From: CADEED01 sp041395625 | GTDB taxonomy: Bacteria > Pseudomonadota > Gammaproteobacteria > Steroidobacterales > Steroidobacteraceae | Assembly (NCBI GenBank): GCA_041395625.1 | Contig: JAWLAE010000011.1 | Span: 1 to 16,961, forward strand | Direction of reading: 5' to 3' | DNA: 16,961 bases | Part shown: positions 7,506 through 13,939 of the stretch, piece by piece | Layout of the letters: each line of letters starts with the position of its first letter | How positions within the stretch are numbered: position 1 is the first letter of the stretch | The notes under the pieces: generated by a model | What the model was told of the DNA's origin: nothing | Seen by the model: only the letters and a program-made list of their open reading frames with translations | The model's database searches: none | Made by a program: the position numbers and the translations under genes

Positions 7506-7703
7506 GGGCTAATCGAGGTGGTCGGGCCAATCACGTGGAGAGCGCCGCGTTCCGGGCGCGGGGCGCTCCTGTTCCTGTATCGGATTGGCCGCTACATAGG
7601 GGGAAGATGCGGCCCGCGTCCGGACGCGGGACCGCCGGAAATTGCTTCAGCAATTTCCGAAGCGCGCTCGACCCGTGATTGGCCCGACCACCTCGATTAG
7701 CCC
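7506..7703 (+). repeat. palindromic repeat, copy B
   Basis: The arms 7506-7535 and 7674-7703 are perfectly complementary over 30 of 30 bp, beginning GGGCTA and ending TAGCCC, around a 138-bp core (7536-7673). The core is about 87% identical to copy C by hand alignment. The 3' hairpin (7636-7646 with 7649-7659) carries a paired substitution relative to copies A and C: ATTGC/GCAAT in place of ATCGC/GCGAT. Pairing is therefore kept while the sequence changes. The right end stops 7 bp from the stop codon of the minus-strand VOC gene. Confidence 0.92.
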
Positions 7704-7710
7704 TCGTGCC

Positions 7711-8730
7711 TCAAGTGGCGCGATCCTTAGTCGGCTGCTCAACGATCTCGATCATCAAGCCTGCAGGCGACAGGACTGTCAGCGTGCGCTCGCCAGTGAC
7801 ACCAGCGACCTGCGCACTGCCGCTGCCGCTGCCAGCAGCGGCGTAGCGCCGCACCCGGTGCTCCACCTCGTCGAACACGTGTGTGCCGAATGTCCACAGC
7901 ACGAGTCCCCGATTCGGTATCCGGGGAACGACTGGATTGTCCCTTTTGGTAGCCATCATATCCAACAGCACGACATAGGCGCTGCTCGCACCCGGCGCAA
8001 ACAACTGCACGAATCGAAACTGCGTGCCGGCATCGAGACCAAGGCCACCGGCCGGCCCGGAAGTCGTTAGCACGATGTTCTGACGCGCTTCCCAGCCAAG
8101 CACTTGCTGGTAGAACTCGATCTCGCGCAGTGCATCCGGCACGACCATCGCGGAGTAGGCCGGGCCCCCTATACCGGTAGTCGGATCGATCGGCCCCACT
8201 GGGATCATGTCGGCTGGACGCCCGACTGCCAGCATGTAGATCTGCTCGGGACCGCGAAACAGTATTTCGCCCGATACATAGCTCGTACCATCGGGACGCG
8301 TGATAGTTAGCGGCACGATACCGGCGGTGTTCTCGACGCCCAACGCGGTCACACGCCCGAGTGTGACCGGCAGGCTCGCAACCGGATAGCCGATCGACAG
8401 CCCGCCCGTGAGACGTGAATCCATGCCTGGCCGGATGATCTCGCCCCCCGCCATGACCAGCACTCGGACTGTGATCCCCTGAGCGGTGTCCGTGCCACGG
8501 AACGTGAGTTCGCGCCATGACAATCCTTCCGCTATTCCCCATAGCCGGCGTCGCCACCGTGCCTCGGTCGTCGCTGGACCATCGTCGGCAACCAGCTGCA
8601 TGCGCATTGCCTGCGTCAGAAACTGGGTGGTGGCGGCTGAGTTGTCTGTGACCAACGTGACGCCTTGCAGTGGTCCACAGAGCGAGGGCTTGCTACCGGC
8701 CCGCGCGGCCATCGGATCATTCGACGTCAT
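7711..8730 (-). CDS. two-domain VOC-fold (glyoxalase/dioxygenase-like) protein
   Basis: This 339-residue cytosolic protein appears to consist of two VOC (glyoxalase/bleomycin-resistance/dioxygenase) modules. The first begins around LQGVTLVTDNSAATTQFLTQAMRM (22-45). The second begins around YSAMVVPDALREIEFYQQVLGWE and ends in the typical LTVLSPAGLMIEIVEQP. The substrate is unknown and I cannot assign metal ligands with confidence. It is a diverged paralogue of the protein at 15947-16957. The gene lies 13 bp downstream of the DUF2909 gene on the same strand and is probably cotranscribed. Its 3' end abuts repeat copy B. It interrupts the oxidase gene series between coxC and SURF1. Confidence 0.8.
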   Translation of the reverse strand: MTSNDPMAARAGSKPSLCGPLQGVTLVTDNSAATTQFLTQAMRMQLVADDGPATTEARWRRRLWGIAEGLSWRELTFRGTDTAQGITVRVLVMAGGEIIRPGMDSRLTGGLSIGYPVASLPVTLGRVTALGVENTAGIVPLTITRPDGTSYVSGEILFRGPEQIYMLAVGRPADMIPVGPIDPTTGIGGPAYSAMVVPDALREIEFYQQVLGWEARQNIVLTTSGPAGGLGLDAGTQFRFVQLFAPGASSAYVVLLDMMATKRDNPVVPRIPNRGLVLWTFGTHVFDEVEHRVRRYAAAGSGSGSAQVAGVTGERTLTVLSPAGLMIEIVEQPTKDRAT

Positions 8731-8743
8731 CTGCGCGTTGCCA

Positions 8744-8962
8744 TCACCGGCCGGGCGGCGCGCCGTGGGGGCTGATGTAGCCCAGGTACCAGGCCGCCAT
8801 CAGCAGCAGGAACAGCGCAACGGACAGCCCGACTCGAACCGTGAGGGCGCGTGCCATCTTGCGCGAGTCGCCCTTGCCGCTCGACAGGTGGAAGAGCGCA
8901 TTGCCGAGGCTCGCGACGATCGCAACCAGGACGACGACAATCAGGATTTTGATGGCATCCAC
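8744..8962 (-). CDS. DUF2909 twin-transmembrane protein
   Basis: This 72-residue protein has two transmembrane helices (about 4-26 and 45-66) joined by a charged loop SSGKGDSRKMARALTVRVG, which fits the DUF2909 / twin transmembrane protein family. These small proteins are commonly encoded beside SURF1 in gammaproteobacterial oxidase clusters; the function is unknown. I start it at GTG 8962 (product MDAIKILIVV...). An upstream start at 8998 would add a non-conserved MCVASRRYNRCV and would run across the TATAAT at 8972-8977. The gene is divergent from SURF1, with 94 bp between the starts. Confidence 0.82.
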   Translation of the reverse strand: MDAIKILIVVVLVAIVASLGNALFHLSSGKGDSRKMARALTVRVGLSVALFLLLMAAWYLGYISPHGAPPGR

Positions 8963-9056
8963 GACGCAGCGATTATAGCGCCGGCTTGCGACACACACCG
9001 GTACAATCGCAGCCGGAATCGGGATCGTTTAGCAGCGCGCATTGTCTGACATCGCT
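8963..9056. promoter_or_regulatory. divergent promoter region between DUF2909 and SURF1
   Basis: On the minus strand TATAAT (8972-8977) lies 9 nt before the GTG start at 8962, leaving a leader of only about 0-4 nt. On the plus strand TACAAT (9002-9007) lies 49 nt before the SURF1 ATG at 9057. I do not see a convincing -35 at proper spacing for either. The minus-strand -10 is the stronger call. Confidence 0.5.
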
Positions 9057-9782
9057 ATGACCATGAAAGTGTTCGGTCGCGAGTTCGCACCTTCATGGCT
9101 CATGACGATTGCGACCCTCTCGTTCGGCTGTCTGTTCGTCACCTTGGGTTTCTGGCAATGGGGGCGAGGCGTCGAGCGCCAGGCTACCTGGGATGCATTC
9201 CAGAACGATGCCGCCAATGTGATCGATGCCGATGCCGCCGACCTCGCCTCACTGCCACGCTATGCGCACGTGCGGCTGCGTGGTTCGTATGCGCCGACGC
9301 GGCAATTCCTGTTGGACAATCGCACTTTCGAGGGCCGCGCGGGCTACGAAGTGCTGACACCTTTCGAGTTGACGAGCGGCGGCACCGTGCTGATCAATCG
9401 CGGCTGGATCCACTTCGGCGGATTCCGCGACCGATTGCCGGATGTCAGCTTCGATGCTCCACCGCAGGAAACAATCCTTGGCAGAATTGAGGAACTCCCG
9501 GCAGCGGGATTGGCCGCGGGGCGTGCCGCACCGGCCACCGAAGGCGTTTGGCCGCGCGTCACCAGCTTCCCGACGGCGGCGGAGCTGACGGCGGCCTATG
9601 CACAACCGTTGCTGGCGCGCGTCGTCCTGCTGGATGTCGATGCGCCGCGTGGGTTTGAACGACACTGGAGCGCGCCGGGACTCGAGCCGATCAGGCACTT
9701 CAGCTATGCGGTGCAATGGTGGGCGTTCGCGGTGCTGCTGGCGGGTTTGTATATTGGCCTCAATCTTCGGCAACAGAAGTAG
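9057..9782 (+). CDS. SURF1 family cytochrome oxidase assembly protein
   Basis: This 241-residue protein has the SURF1 layout. An N-terminal transmembrane helix (about 14-33) runs into TLGFWQWGRG, and a periplasmic domain carries NRTFEGRAGYEVLTPF and VLINRGWIHFGG. A C-terminal segment HFSYAVQWWAFAVLLAGLYIGL holds the second transmembrane helix. Bacterial SURF1 proteins (Shy1/CtaZ type) bind heme a and help insert it into subunit I. I use ATG 9057; ATG 9063 is an equal alternative, and a TTG at 9042 would add five residues. No good Shine-Dalgarno is visible. The next gene starts 16 nt after the stop. Confidence 0.93.
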   Translation: MTMKVFGREFAPSWLMTIATLSFGCLFVTLGFWQWGRGVERQATWDAFQNDAANVIDADAADLASLPRYAHVRLRGSYAPTRQFLLDNRTFEGRAGYEVLTPFELTSGGTVLINRGWIHFGGFRDRLPDVSFDAPPQETILGRIEELPAAGLAAGRAAPATEGVWPRVTSFPTAAELTAAYAQPLLARVVLLDVDAPRGFERHWSAPGLEPIRHFSYAVQWWAFAVLLAGLYIGLNLRQQK

Positions 9783-9798
9783 CTCAGGACATTCATTC

Positions 9799-10404
9799 AT
9801 GCAGCCAGACGTCGCCATCGCACAGCGCAACCGCGGTCGCCGCACGCTCCTCATTCTGGCGGCGATATTCTTCGTGCCGCTCGCCATTTCGTTTGCGCTC
9901 TACTACGGCGAACTGTGGCGGCCGACAGATAGCACTAACAAGGGCGAACTGATCTCGCCCGCGGTCCCATTGCCCGAAGTGATGCTGCGCAACGCCGCTG
10001 GTGCTGCAACTGGCAGCGGTGCCCTGTTCGGCGGCAAATGGTCCGTGGTGCATATCGCCGACGGTAGCTGCGATGCGGATTGTCGGGCGGCACTCGTGGC
10101 GGTCCGGCAGACACGCCTGACGCTGGCCAATGAAATGCCACGCGTACAACGGATTCTCCTGGCAACTGGCAACTGCTGCGACAATGACTATCTGTCGACG
10201 GAGCAGGCTGGCCTGCTCGTGGTTGACGCCAGCGATGCGGCCGGCCAGACCTTGCTCGGCGCTTTTCCAGCAGGTGACCAGACGCACGCGCTCTACATTG
10301 TGGATCCGCTCGGCAATCTGATGATGCGACACGACGCGCGTGAGAATCCGAAGGATCTACAGTCGGATCTGAAAAAGCTGCTGAAATTGTCGCACGTCGG
10401 CTGA
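9799..10404 (+). CDS. membrane-anchored thioredoxin-fold, SCO-like oxidase assembly protein
   Basis: This 201-residue protein has an Arg-rich N-terminus (NRGRR, 11-15), one transmembrane helix (about 16-37) and a periplasmic thioredoxin-like domain. GKWSVVHIADGSCDADCRAAL contains Cys91-x3-Cys95 where SCO proteins carry their CxxxC copper motif. QTHALYIVDPLGN places His163 where SCO proteins have the third copper ligand. Cys126-Cys127 are extra. The gene lies between SURF1 and ctaA, where oxidase clusters often carry a poorly characterised protein. A CuA-delivery or thiol-redox role is inferred, notable because no classical sco gene follows ctaB. The start at 9799 has a CAGGA Shine-Dalgarno; a longer upstream frame overlaps SURF1 and is unlikely. 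Confidence 0.82.
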   Translation: MQPDVAIAQRNRGRRTLLILAAIFFVPLAISFALYYGELWRPTDSTNKGELISPAVPLPEVMLRNAAGAATGSGALFGGKWSVVHIADGSCDADCRAALVAVRQTRLTLANEMPRVQRILLATGNCCDNDYLSTEQAGLLVVDASDAAGQTLLGAFPAGDQTHALYIVDPLGNLMMRHDARENPKDLQSDLKKLLKLSHVG

Positions 10405-10419
10405 GCGGAGGACTCAAGA

Positions 10420-11463
10420 ATGCAACATGCACATTGGATACGACGACTGGCCCTGTTCGGCATCGTGCTGTGCTTCGCCGTCGTCGTATTTGGCGCTTAC
10501 ACGCGACTGTCCGATGCCGGTCTCGGCTGCCCCGACTGGCCGGGCTGCTACGGCCATGTGACACCGGCCGGTGCCGCCAAGAACGCCGATCATGTCGAAT
10601 CCCTGTGGCCTGGCTGGACTTTCGAATCCCGCAAGGCGTGGATCGAGATGATCCACCGGTACGCGGCGACGACGCTCGGCTTCGTGATCGTGCTGATTAC
10701 CGCGCTCGCGGTCGTGGCACGCCGGCAGCGAATCGTCAGCGTGCCGTTCGTCACCGTGCTGCTCGCAACGGTTGTGATGCAGGGCGTGCTCGGCATGCTC
10801 ACCGTCACCTGGCTGCTCAAGCCGCTGATCGTCACCGCGCATCTGATCGGCGGCCTGACCACACTCGGATTGCTGGTGTGGCTATGGCTGACGATGCGTA
10901 TACGAACTCGCACAGTCGGCAACCTCAGCACGAGCGGCGACTCGAGCCTGCCGATTGGCGTGGGACTACGGCGTGCCCGTGGCCTGGCGCTGCTCGCTTT
11001 CCTGGCGCTTGGCGTACAGATTCTGCTCGGCGGATGGACCAGCACTAACTACGCAGCGATGGCCTGCCCTGACCTGCCCAAGTGTCAGAATGCATGGCTG
11101 CCGGAGGCGGATTATTCCGATGCGTTCGTCCTGTGGCGTGGCCTCGATATCAACTACGCCGGGGGCGTACTCGATCATCCGGCCCGCGTCGCCATCCATT
11201 TGACGCATCGCCTCGGCGCGATCGTGGCGACACTACTGTTATGCCTGGCGGCCTGGGCCGCGATCCGGCTGGGCGCTGGCAGCGCCCGGAATGCTGCGCT
11301 GTTCGTGCTGGCCGCGCTGTTTGTGCAGATTACGATCGCCACGGCCATGGTGCTGAAGGCGTTCCCGTTGACGCTGGCGGCCGCACATAACGCAGGGGCG
11401 GCCCTGCTGCTGATCGGCATGGTGGCACTGACCCGCGCTTTGCGGCCAGTCGGCGCGCGTTGA
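10420..11463 (+). CDS. ctaA: heme A synthase (CtaA/Cox15)
   Basis: This 347-residue, roughly eight-helix membrane enzyme oxidises the C8 methyl of heme O to the formyl group of heme A. The duplicated four-helix architecture shows in repeated histidines: His79 (EMIHRYAA) and His141 (TAHLIGG) in the first half, His263 (LTHRLGA) and His323 (AAAHNAGAALL) in the second. RLSDAGLGCPDWPGC gives Cys37 and Cys43, and ACPDLPKC gives Cys216 and Cys222. The length and LSDAGLGCPDWPGCYG fit the Cox15-type family. A strong GGAGGA Shine-Dalgarno at 10407-10412 precedes ATG 10420. ctaB follows after 61 bp. Confidence 0.96.
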   Translation: MQHAHWIRRLALFGIVLCFAVVVFGAYTRLSDAGLGCPDWPGCYGHVTPAGAAKNADHVESLWPGWTFESRKAWIEMIHRYAATTLGFVIVLITALAVVARRQRIVSVPFVTVLLATVVMQGVLGMLTVTWLLKPLIVTAHLIGGLTTLGLLVWLWLTMRIRTRTVGNLSTSGDSSLPIGVGLRRARGLALLAFLALGVQILLGGWTSTNYAAMACPDLPKCQNAWLPEADYSDAFVLWRGLDINYAGGVLDHPARVAIHLTHRLGAIVATLLLCLAAWAAIRLGAGSARNAALFVLAALFVQITIATAMVLKAFPLTLAAAHNAGAALLLIGMVALTRALRPVGAR

Positions 11464-11524
11464 TGAGCTGCGGCAGCCGATCTGCTAACCTTGTCGGCCC
11501 GTTCGAGAAACCCCGCCAACTGCC

Positions 11525-12436
11525 GTGTCGACCCCCGAACCAGCGCTGAGTCTGCCGGCCGCGGCCATTTCGTGGCGCAGCTACTACGAACTGACGAAGC
11601 CCAAGGTCGTCATGCTGATCGTGTTCACCTCGATCGTGGGCACACTGCTGGCGAGTCCTGGCTGGCCACCACTCGACGCCTTGCTGTTCGGCAATCTCGG
11701 CATCGCGCTGGCTGCAGCCTGCGCGGCCACCATCAACCACGTACTCGATGAGCGCATCGACGCGCAGATGTCACGCACGCGCTCCCGCCCGCTGCCGACT
11801 GGCCGACTGCAGGCGCGCAATGCGCTAAGTTTCGCGGCAGTGCTGGGTGTTGCATCGATGGCGTTGCTGTGGGGCCTCGTAAATCCACTGACTGCGCTAC
11901 TCACGGCAGCGTCATTGATCGGCTATGCGGTTGTGTACACCGCGTTCCTGAAACGCGCCACGCCACAGAATATCGTGATCGGTGGTGCTGCGGGCGCCGC
12001 GCCACCCGTGCTGGGCTGGGCGGCGGTAACCAACACGATCGATCCGAACGCGCTGTTGTTGTTTCTCATCATTTTTGCGTGGACGCCGCCGCATTTCTGG
12101 GCGCTCGCCATTGCGCGCAAGGACGAGTACGCGCGCGCCGGTATCCCGATGCTGCCCGTGACTCATGGCGTCGAGTTCACGAGACTGCAGATCCTGCTCT
12201 ATACGGTTTTGTTGATTGTGATCACCATTCTGCCGGTACTCACCGGCATGAGCGGCGCGATCTACCTGCTCGCAGTGATCGGTCTGGACGCCGTTTTCCT
12301 GTACTACGCGCTGGCCTTGAAAATGACGCAGCGGGCGGAACTACCGATGCGCGTGTTCCGCTTCTCGATCACCTGGCTGACGTGGGTGTTCGTCGCTCTG
12401 CTGGTCGACCATTATTTACTTTTCCGACTCGTCTAG
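11525..12436 (+). CDS. ctaB: protoheme IX farnesyltransferase (heme O synthase)
   Basis: This 303-residue UbiA-superfamily membrane prenyltransferase adds a farnesyl group to heme B, making heme O for CtaA. The first Asp-rich motif is NHVLDERIDAQMSRTRSRPL (71-90) and the second region is KDEYARAGIPMLPV (199-212). ELTKPKVVMLIVFT at the N-terminus and FAWTPPHFWALAI are strongly conserved in CtaB. The start is a GTG at 11525 with no clear Shine-Dalgarno; it gives the usual short pre-ELTKP leader. The 3' end overlaps the convergent lipoprotein gene by 21 bp. Confidence 0.96.
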   Translation: MSTPEPALSLPAAAISWRSYYELTKPKVVMLIVFTSIVGTLLASPGWPPLDALLFGNLGIALAAACAATINHVLDERIDAQMSRTRSRPLPTGRLQARNALSFAAVLGVASMALLWGLVNPLTALLTAASLIGYAVVYTAFLKRATPQNIVIGGAAGAAPPVLGWAAVTNTIDPNALLLFLIIFAWTPPHFWALAIARKDEYARAGIPMLPVTHGVEFTRLQILLYTVLLIVITILPVLTGMSGAIYLLAVIGLDAVFLYYALALKMTQRAELPMRVFRFSITWLTWVFVALLVDHYLLFRLV

Positions 12437-12901
12437 CACCGTATGCGCCTGCATCACGGTGATCGCGCCTTCGCGAGGCGGCTCGAATTCGTATTGCATC
12501 AGACGATTGCCCTTGGAGAACAGCAGGCTCGACTTCGATCCCAGGTTTTGTTCGGCGAGAGTCTGTTTCCAGCCTTGCGCCTCCATGCCTTTCTGAACCG
12601 CAGCGAATAGTTCGGCGACCGGGCGCTGGGTCTGATAACTGATCACGACGGAGCCGGGCATCGTCAACGCGGTCTGGAGCTTGTCGTGGGCGAGCACCAC
12701 GACATCCTGCGGGTAATCCGCCGGCATCGATGGCGAGTCGCCGATGCCATAGACCATGTCACCGTCCTCGGTCGAGACAGTCGCATTCGCTCCTTCGCCG
12801 CTACCCTCAATACCGGCCTCGGTAACGAGTTCCTCGGATCTCTTGCTGCATCCCAGCGCGATCAAGGCACTGATCAGCAGCAGACTCAACAGCTTTGGCA
12901 T
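12416..12901 (-). CDS. hypothetical lipoprotein
   Basis: This 161-residue protein has a lipoprotein-type signal (MPKLLSLLLISALIALGCSK, Cys18). An acidic, low-complexity stretch follows (about 22-50), then a small alpha/beta domain with YPQDVVVLAHDKL, GSVVISYQTQRPVAELF and GWKQTLAEQNLGSKSSLLFSKGNRLMQYEF. I do not recognise a named family. The pattern resembles small envelope lipoproteins that end in a domain of predicted strands. A GGAGC Shine-Dalgarno lies in the 21 bp after gloC, so the two are likely cotranscribed. Its last codons overlap the end of ctaB on the other strand. The function is unknown; envelope location is inferred from the lipobox. Confidence 0.75.
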   Translation of the reverse strand: MPKLLSLLLISALIALGCSKRSEELVTEAGIEGSGEGANATVSTEDGDMVYGIGDSPSMPADYPQDVVVLAHDKLQTALTMPGSVVISYQTQRPVAELFAAVQKGMEAQGWKQTLAEQNLGSKSSLLFSKGNRLMQYEFEPPREGAITVMQAHTVLDESEK

Positions 12902-12922
12902 GGCATAGCTCCGGCGCAGTAG

Positions 12923-13570
12923 TCAGTTAGCGAACAATCTATCACCGACGAAGGGATTGGAGCGCCGCTCCTCGCCGAACGTGGACATCGGTCCGTGGCC
13001 AGGAACGAAACGTATCTCGTCACCCAGCGGAAACAGTCGCTCGCGGATGGAACGGATCAAGGTGTCGTGATCGCCGCGCGGAAAGTCGCTGCGACCGATC
13101 GAGCCCTTGAAAAGCACGTCGCCCACCAGTGCGAAGTGCTGCTCGGGATGATAGAACACCACGTGCCCCGGCGTGTGGCCCGGGCAGTGCAGAACTTGCA
13201 GGCGTTCGTTTCCCACGGTGACTTCATCGCCATGCTCCAGCCAGCGATCCGGCACGAACGCGCGGGCGGCGGGCAAACCGAACATCGCGCTTTGCTGCGG
13301 GAGCTGCTCGATCCAGAACAGGTCTTCGCGTTGCGGGCCTTCAATCGGCAGGTTTTCGCGTGCCGCCAATTCCGCCGTTGCGCCGGCGTGGTCGATATGC
13401 GCATGCGTCAGCAGGATTTTCTGCAGCTGCAGATCGTTCTCCTTGACCACCGCCATGATCCTCTCCAGATCGCCGCCGGGATCGACCACGGCGGCCTGAC
13501 GCGTCGCATCGCACCAGATGACGGAACAGTTCTGCTGGAACGCGGTGACAGGGACGACGTGGACTTGCAT
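12923..13570 (-). CDS. GloC/YcbL-type metallo-beta-lactamase-fold hydrolase (type II glyoxalase II)
   Basis: This 215-residue short MBL-fold hydrolase has a full set of metal ligands: THAHIDH at 55-61 (His56, His58, Asp60, His61), His132 in PGHTPGH, Asp151 in VGDVLF and His192 in PGHGP. FKGSIGRSDFPRGDHDTLIRSI and the 215-residue length fit GloC/YcbL proteins, which hydrolyse S-lactoylglutathione or related thioesters. I chose ATG 13570, which begins the conserved MQVHVVPVTAFQQNCSV. The open frame extends far upstream over the ccdAB genes but that part is spurious. A TATCAT sits 6 nt before the ATG with no Shine-Dalgarno. Confidence 0.9.
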   Translation of the reverse strand: MQVHVVPVTAFQQNCSVIWCDATRQAAVVDPGGDLERIMAVVKENDLQLQKILLTHAHIDHAGATAELAARENLPIEGPQREDLFWIEQLPQQSAMFGLPAARAFVPDRWLEHGDEVTVGNERLQVLHCPGHTPGHVVFYHPEQHFALVGDVLFKGSIGRSDFPRGDHDTLIRSIRERLFPLGDEIRFVPGHGPMSTFGEERRSNPFVGDRLFAN

Positions 13571-13576
13571 CGGGCA

Positions 13577-13582
13577 ATGATA
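13577..13582 (-). promoter_or_regulatory. -10 element for gloC (possible leaderless start)
   Basis: Minus-strand TATCAT lies exactly 6 nt before the A of the gloC ATG at 13570, so transcription would start at or next to the start codon. I see no convincing -35 at 16-18 nt. It is called on position and hexamer match only. Confidence 0.4.
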
Positions 13583-13651
13583 GACGAAGCGCCTAAACTT
13601 CTCTGATGCGACCAGGTGATCTATATGCACCGATCGGCCTCGCCCTGTTAC

Positions 13652-13691
13652 TTGACCAGACGCCATCATGCGCATACCATGCGCATGATGG
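13652..13691 (+). promoter_or_regulatory. ccdAB promoter and palindromic operator
   Basis: TTGACC (13652-13657) and TACCAT (13675-13680) are 17 nt apart, a good sigma70-type pair. The -10 lies over the centre of a perfect inverted repeat: 13 bp arms 13663-13675 and 13679-13691 separated by ACC. The palindrome also covers the ccdA start codon at 13688. A ribbon-helix-helix antitoxin bound here would block both RNA polymerase and translation initiation. Autoregulation by CcdA or CcdA-CcdB is known for the family; that this site is the operator is inferred. Confidence 0.75.
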
Positions 13692-13939
13692 AACCAGCCT
13701 TCGACGTCAGCTCCCGCAAGCGGCCTGTGAACCTCACGCTGAACGCCGACCTCGTCGATCGCGTGCGCGACCTCACCGACAATCTGTCTGGCGTCGTCGA
13801 AAGCTTGCTGATCGACTACCTCGAGCAGCAGCGACTCGCTCGTCTGAGCCGCAACCGCATCTCCGAGGCCACGTCCGCCGTCTGGAACACGTTCAACAGC
13901 AAGCATGGCTCCATCGCCGACGAATTCTCGTCGCTCTGA
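13688..13939 (+). CDS. ccdA: CcdA-family antitoxin
   Basis: This 83-residue antitoxin has an N-terminal ribbon-helix-helix domain with the CcdA signature RKRPVNLTLNADLVDRVRDLTDNLSGVVESLLIDYL (about 10-44). An intrinsically flexible C-terminal toxin-binding tail ends in VWNTFNSKHGSIADEFSSL, resembling the NGSFADE part of F-plasmid CcdA. ATG 13688 gives the usual short pre-RKRPVNL leader and sits about 8 nt past the -10. In-frame ATGs at 13685 and 13679 lie inside the palindrome, and 13616 lies upstream of the promoter. The stop overlaps the ccdB start (TGATG), the usual toxin-antitoxin coupling. Confidence 0.9.
   Translation: MEPAFDVSSRKRPVNLTLNADLVDRVRDLTDNLSGVVESLLIDYLEQQRLARLSRNRISEATSAVWNTFNSKHGSIADEFSSL

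Larger units (their letters stand above)
7228..7710. other. convergent intergenic region made of two inverted palindromic repeats
   Basis: These 483 bp separate the 3' ends of coxC (+) and the VOC gene (-). Most of the interval is two oppositely oriented copies of the palindromic repeat (7261-7466 and 7506-7703). GAGCGGGCTA occurs twice just before or at the first arm (7245-7254 and 7261-7270). The 39 bp between the copies (7467-7505) show nothing recognisable. The small ORFs here are just open frames across the repeats. No classical terminator with a T-tract is visible. Confidence 0.85.

Noticed and set aside
7268..7700. Open frames across the repeats (7268-7534 minus, 7497-7700 plus) that share a peptide ending SEARSTR, with a similar one at 15131-15319.
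   Set aside because: The shared peptide simply follows from the conserved DNA core. In copy C the indel breaks the frame (AGNRTAISEARSTR), while base-pairing is kept. No ribosome binding sites are seen.
7261..7703. CRISPR array or integron attC sites.
   Set aside because: There are only two adjacent copies in opposite orientation, of about 200 bp, with no short regular repeats and spacers and no integrase or GTTRRRY core sites.
9598..9798. Upstream extension of the SCO-like gene to 268 residues.
   Set aside because: It would overlap SURF1 by about 185 bp. ATG 9799 has a Shine-Dalgarno and directly precedes the basic n-region and transmembrane helix.
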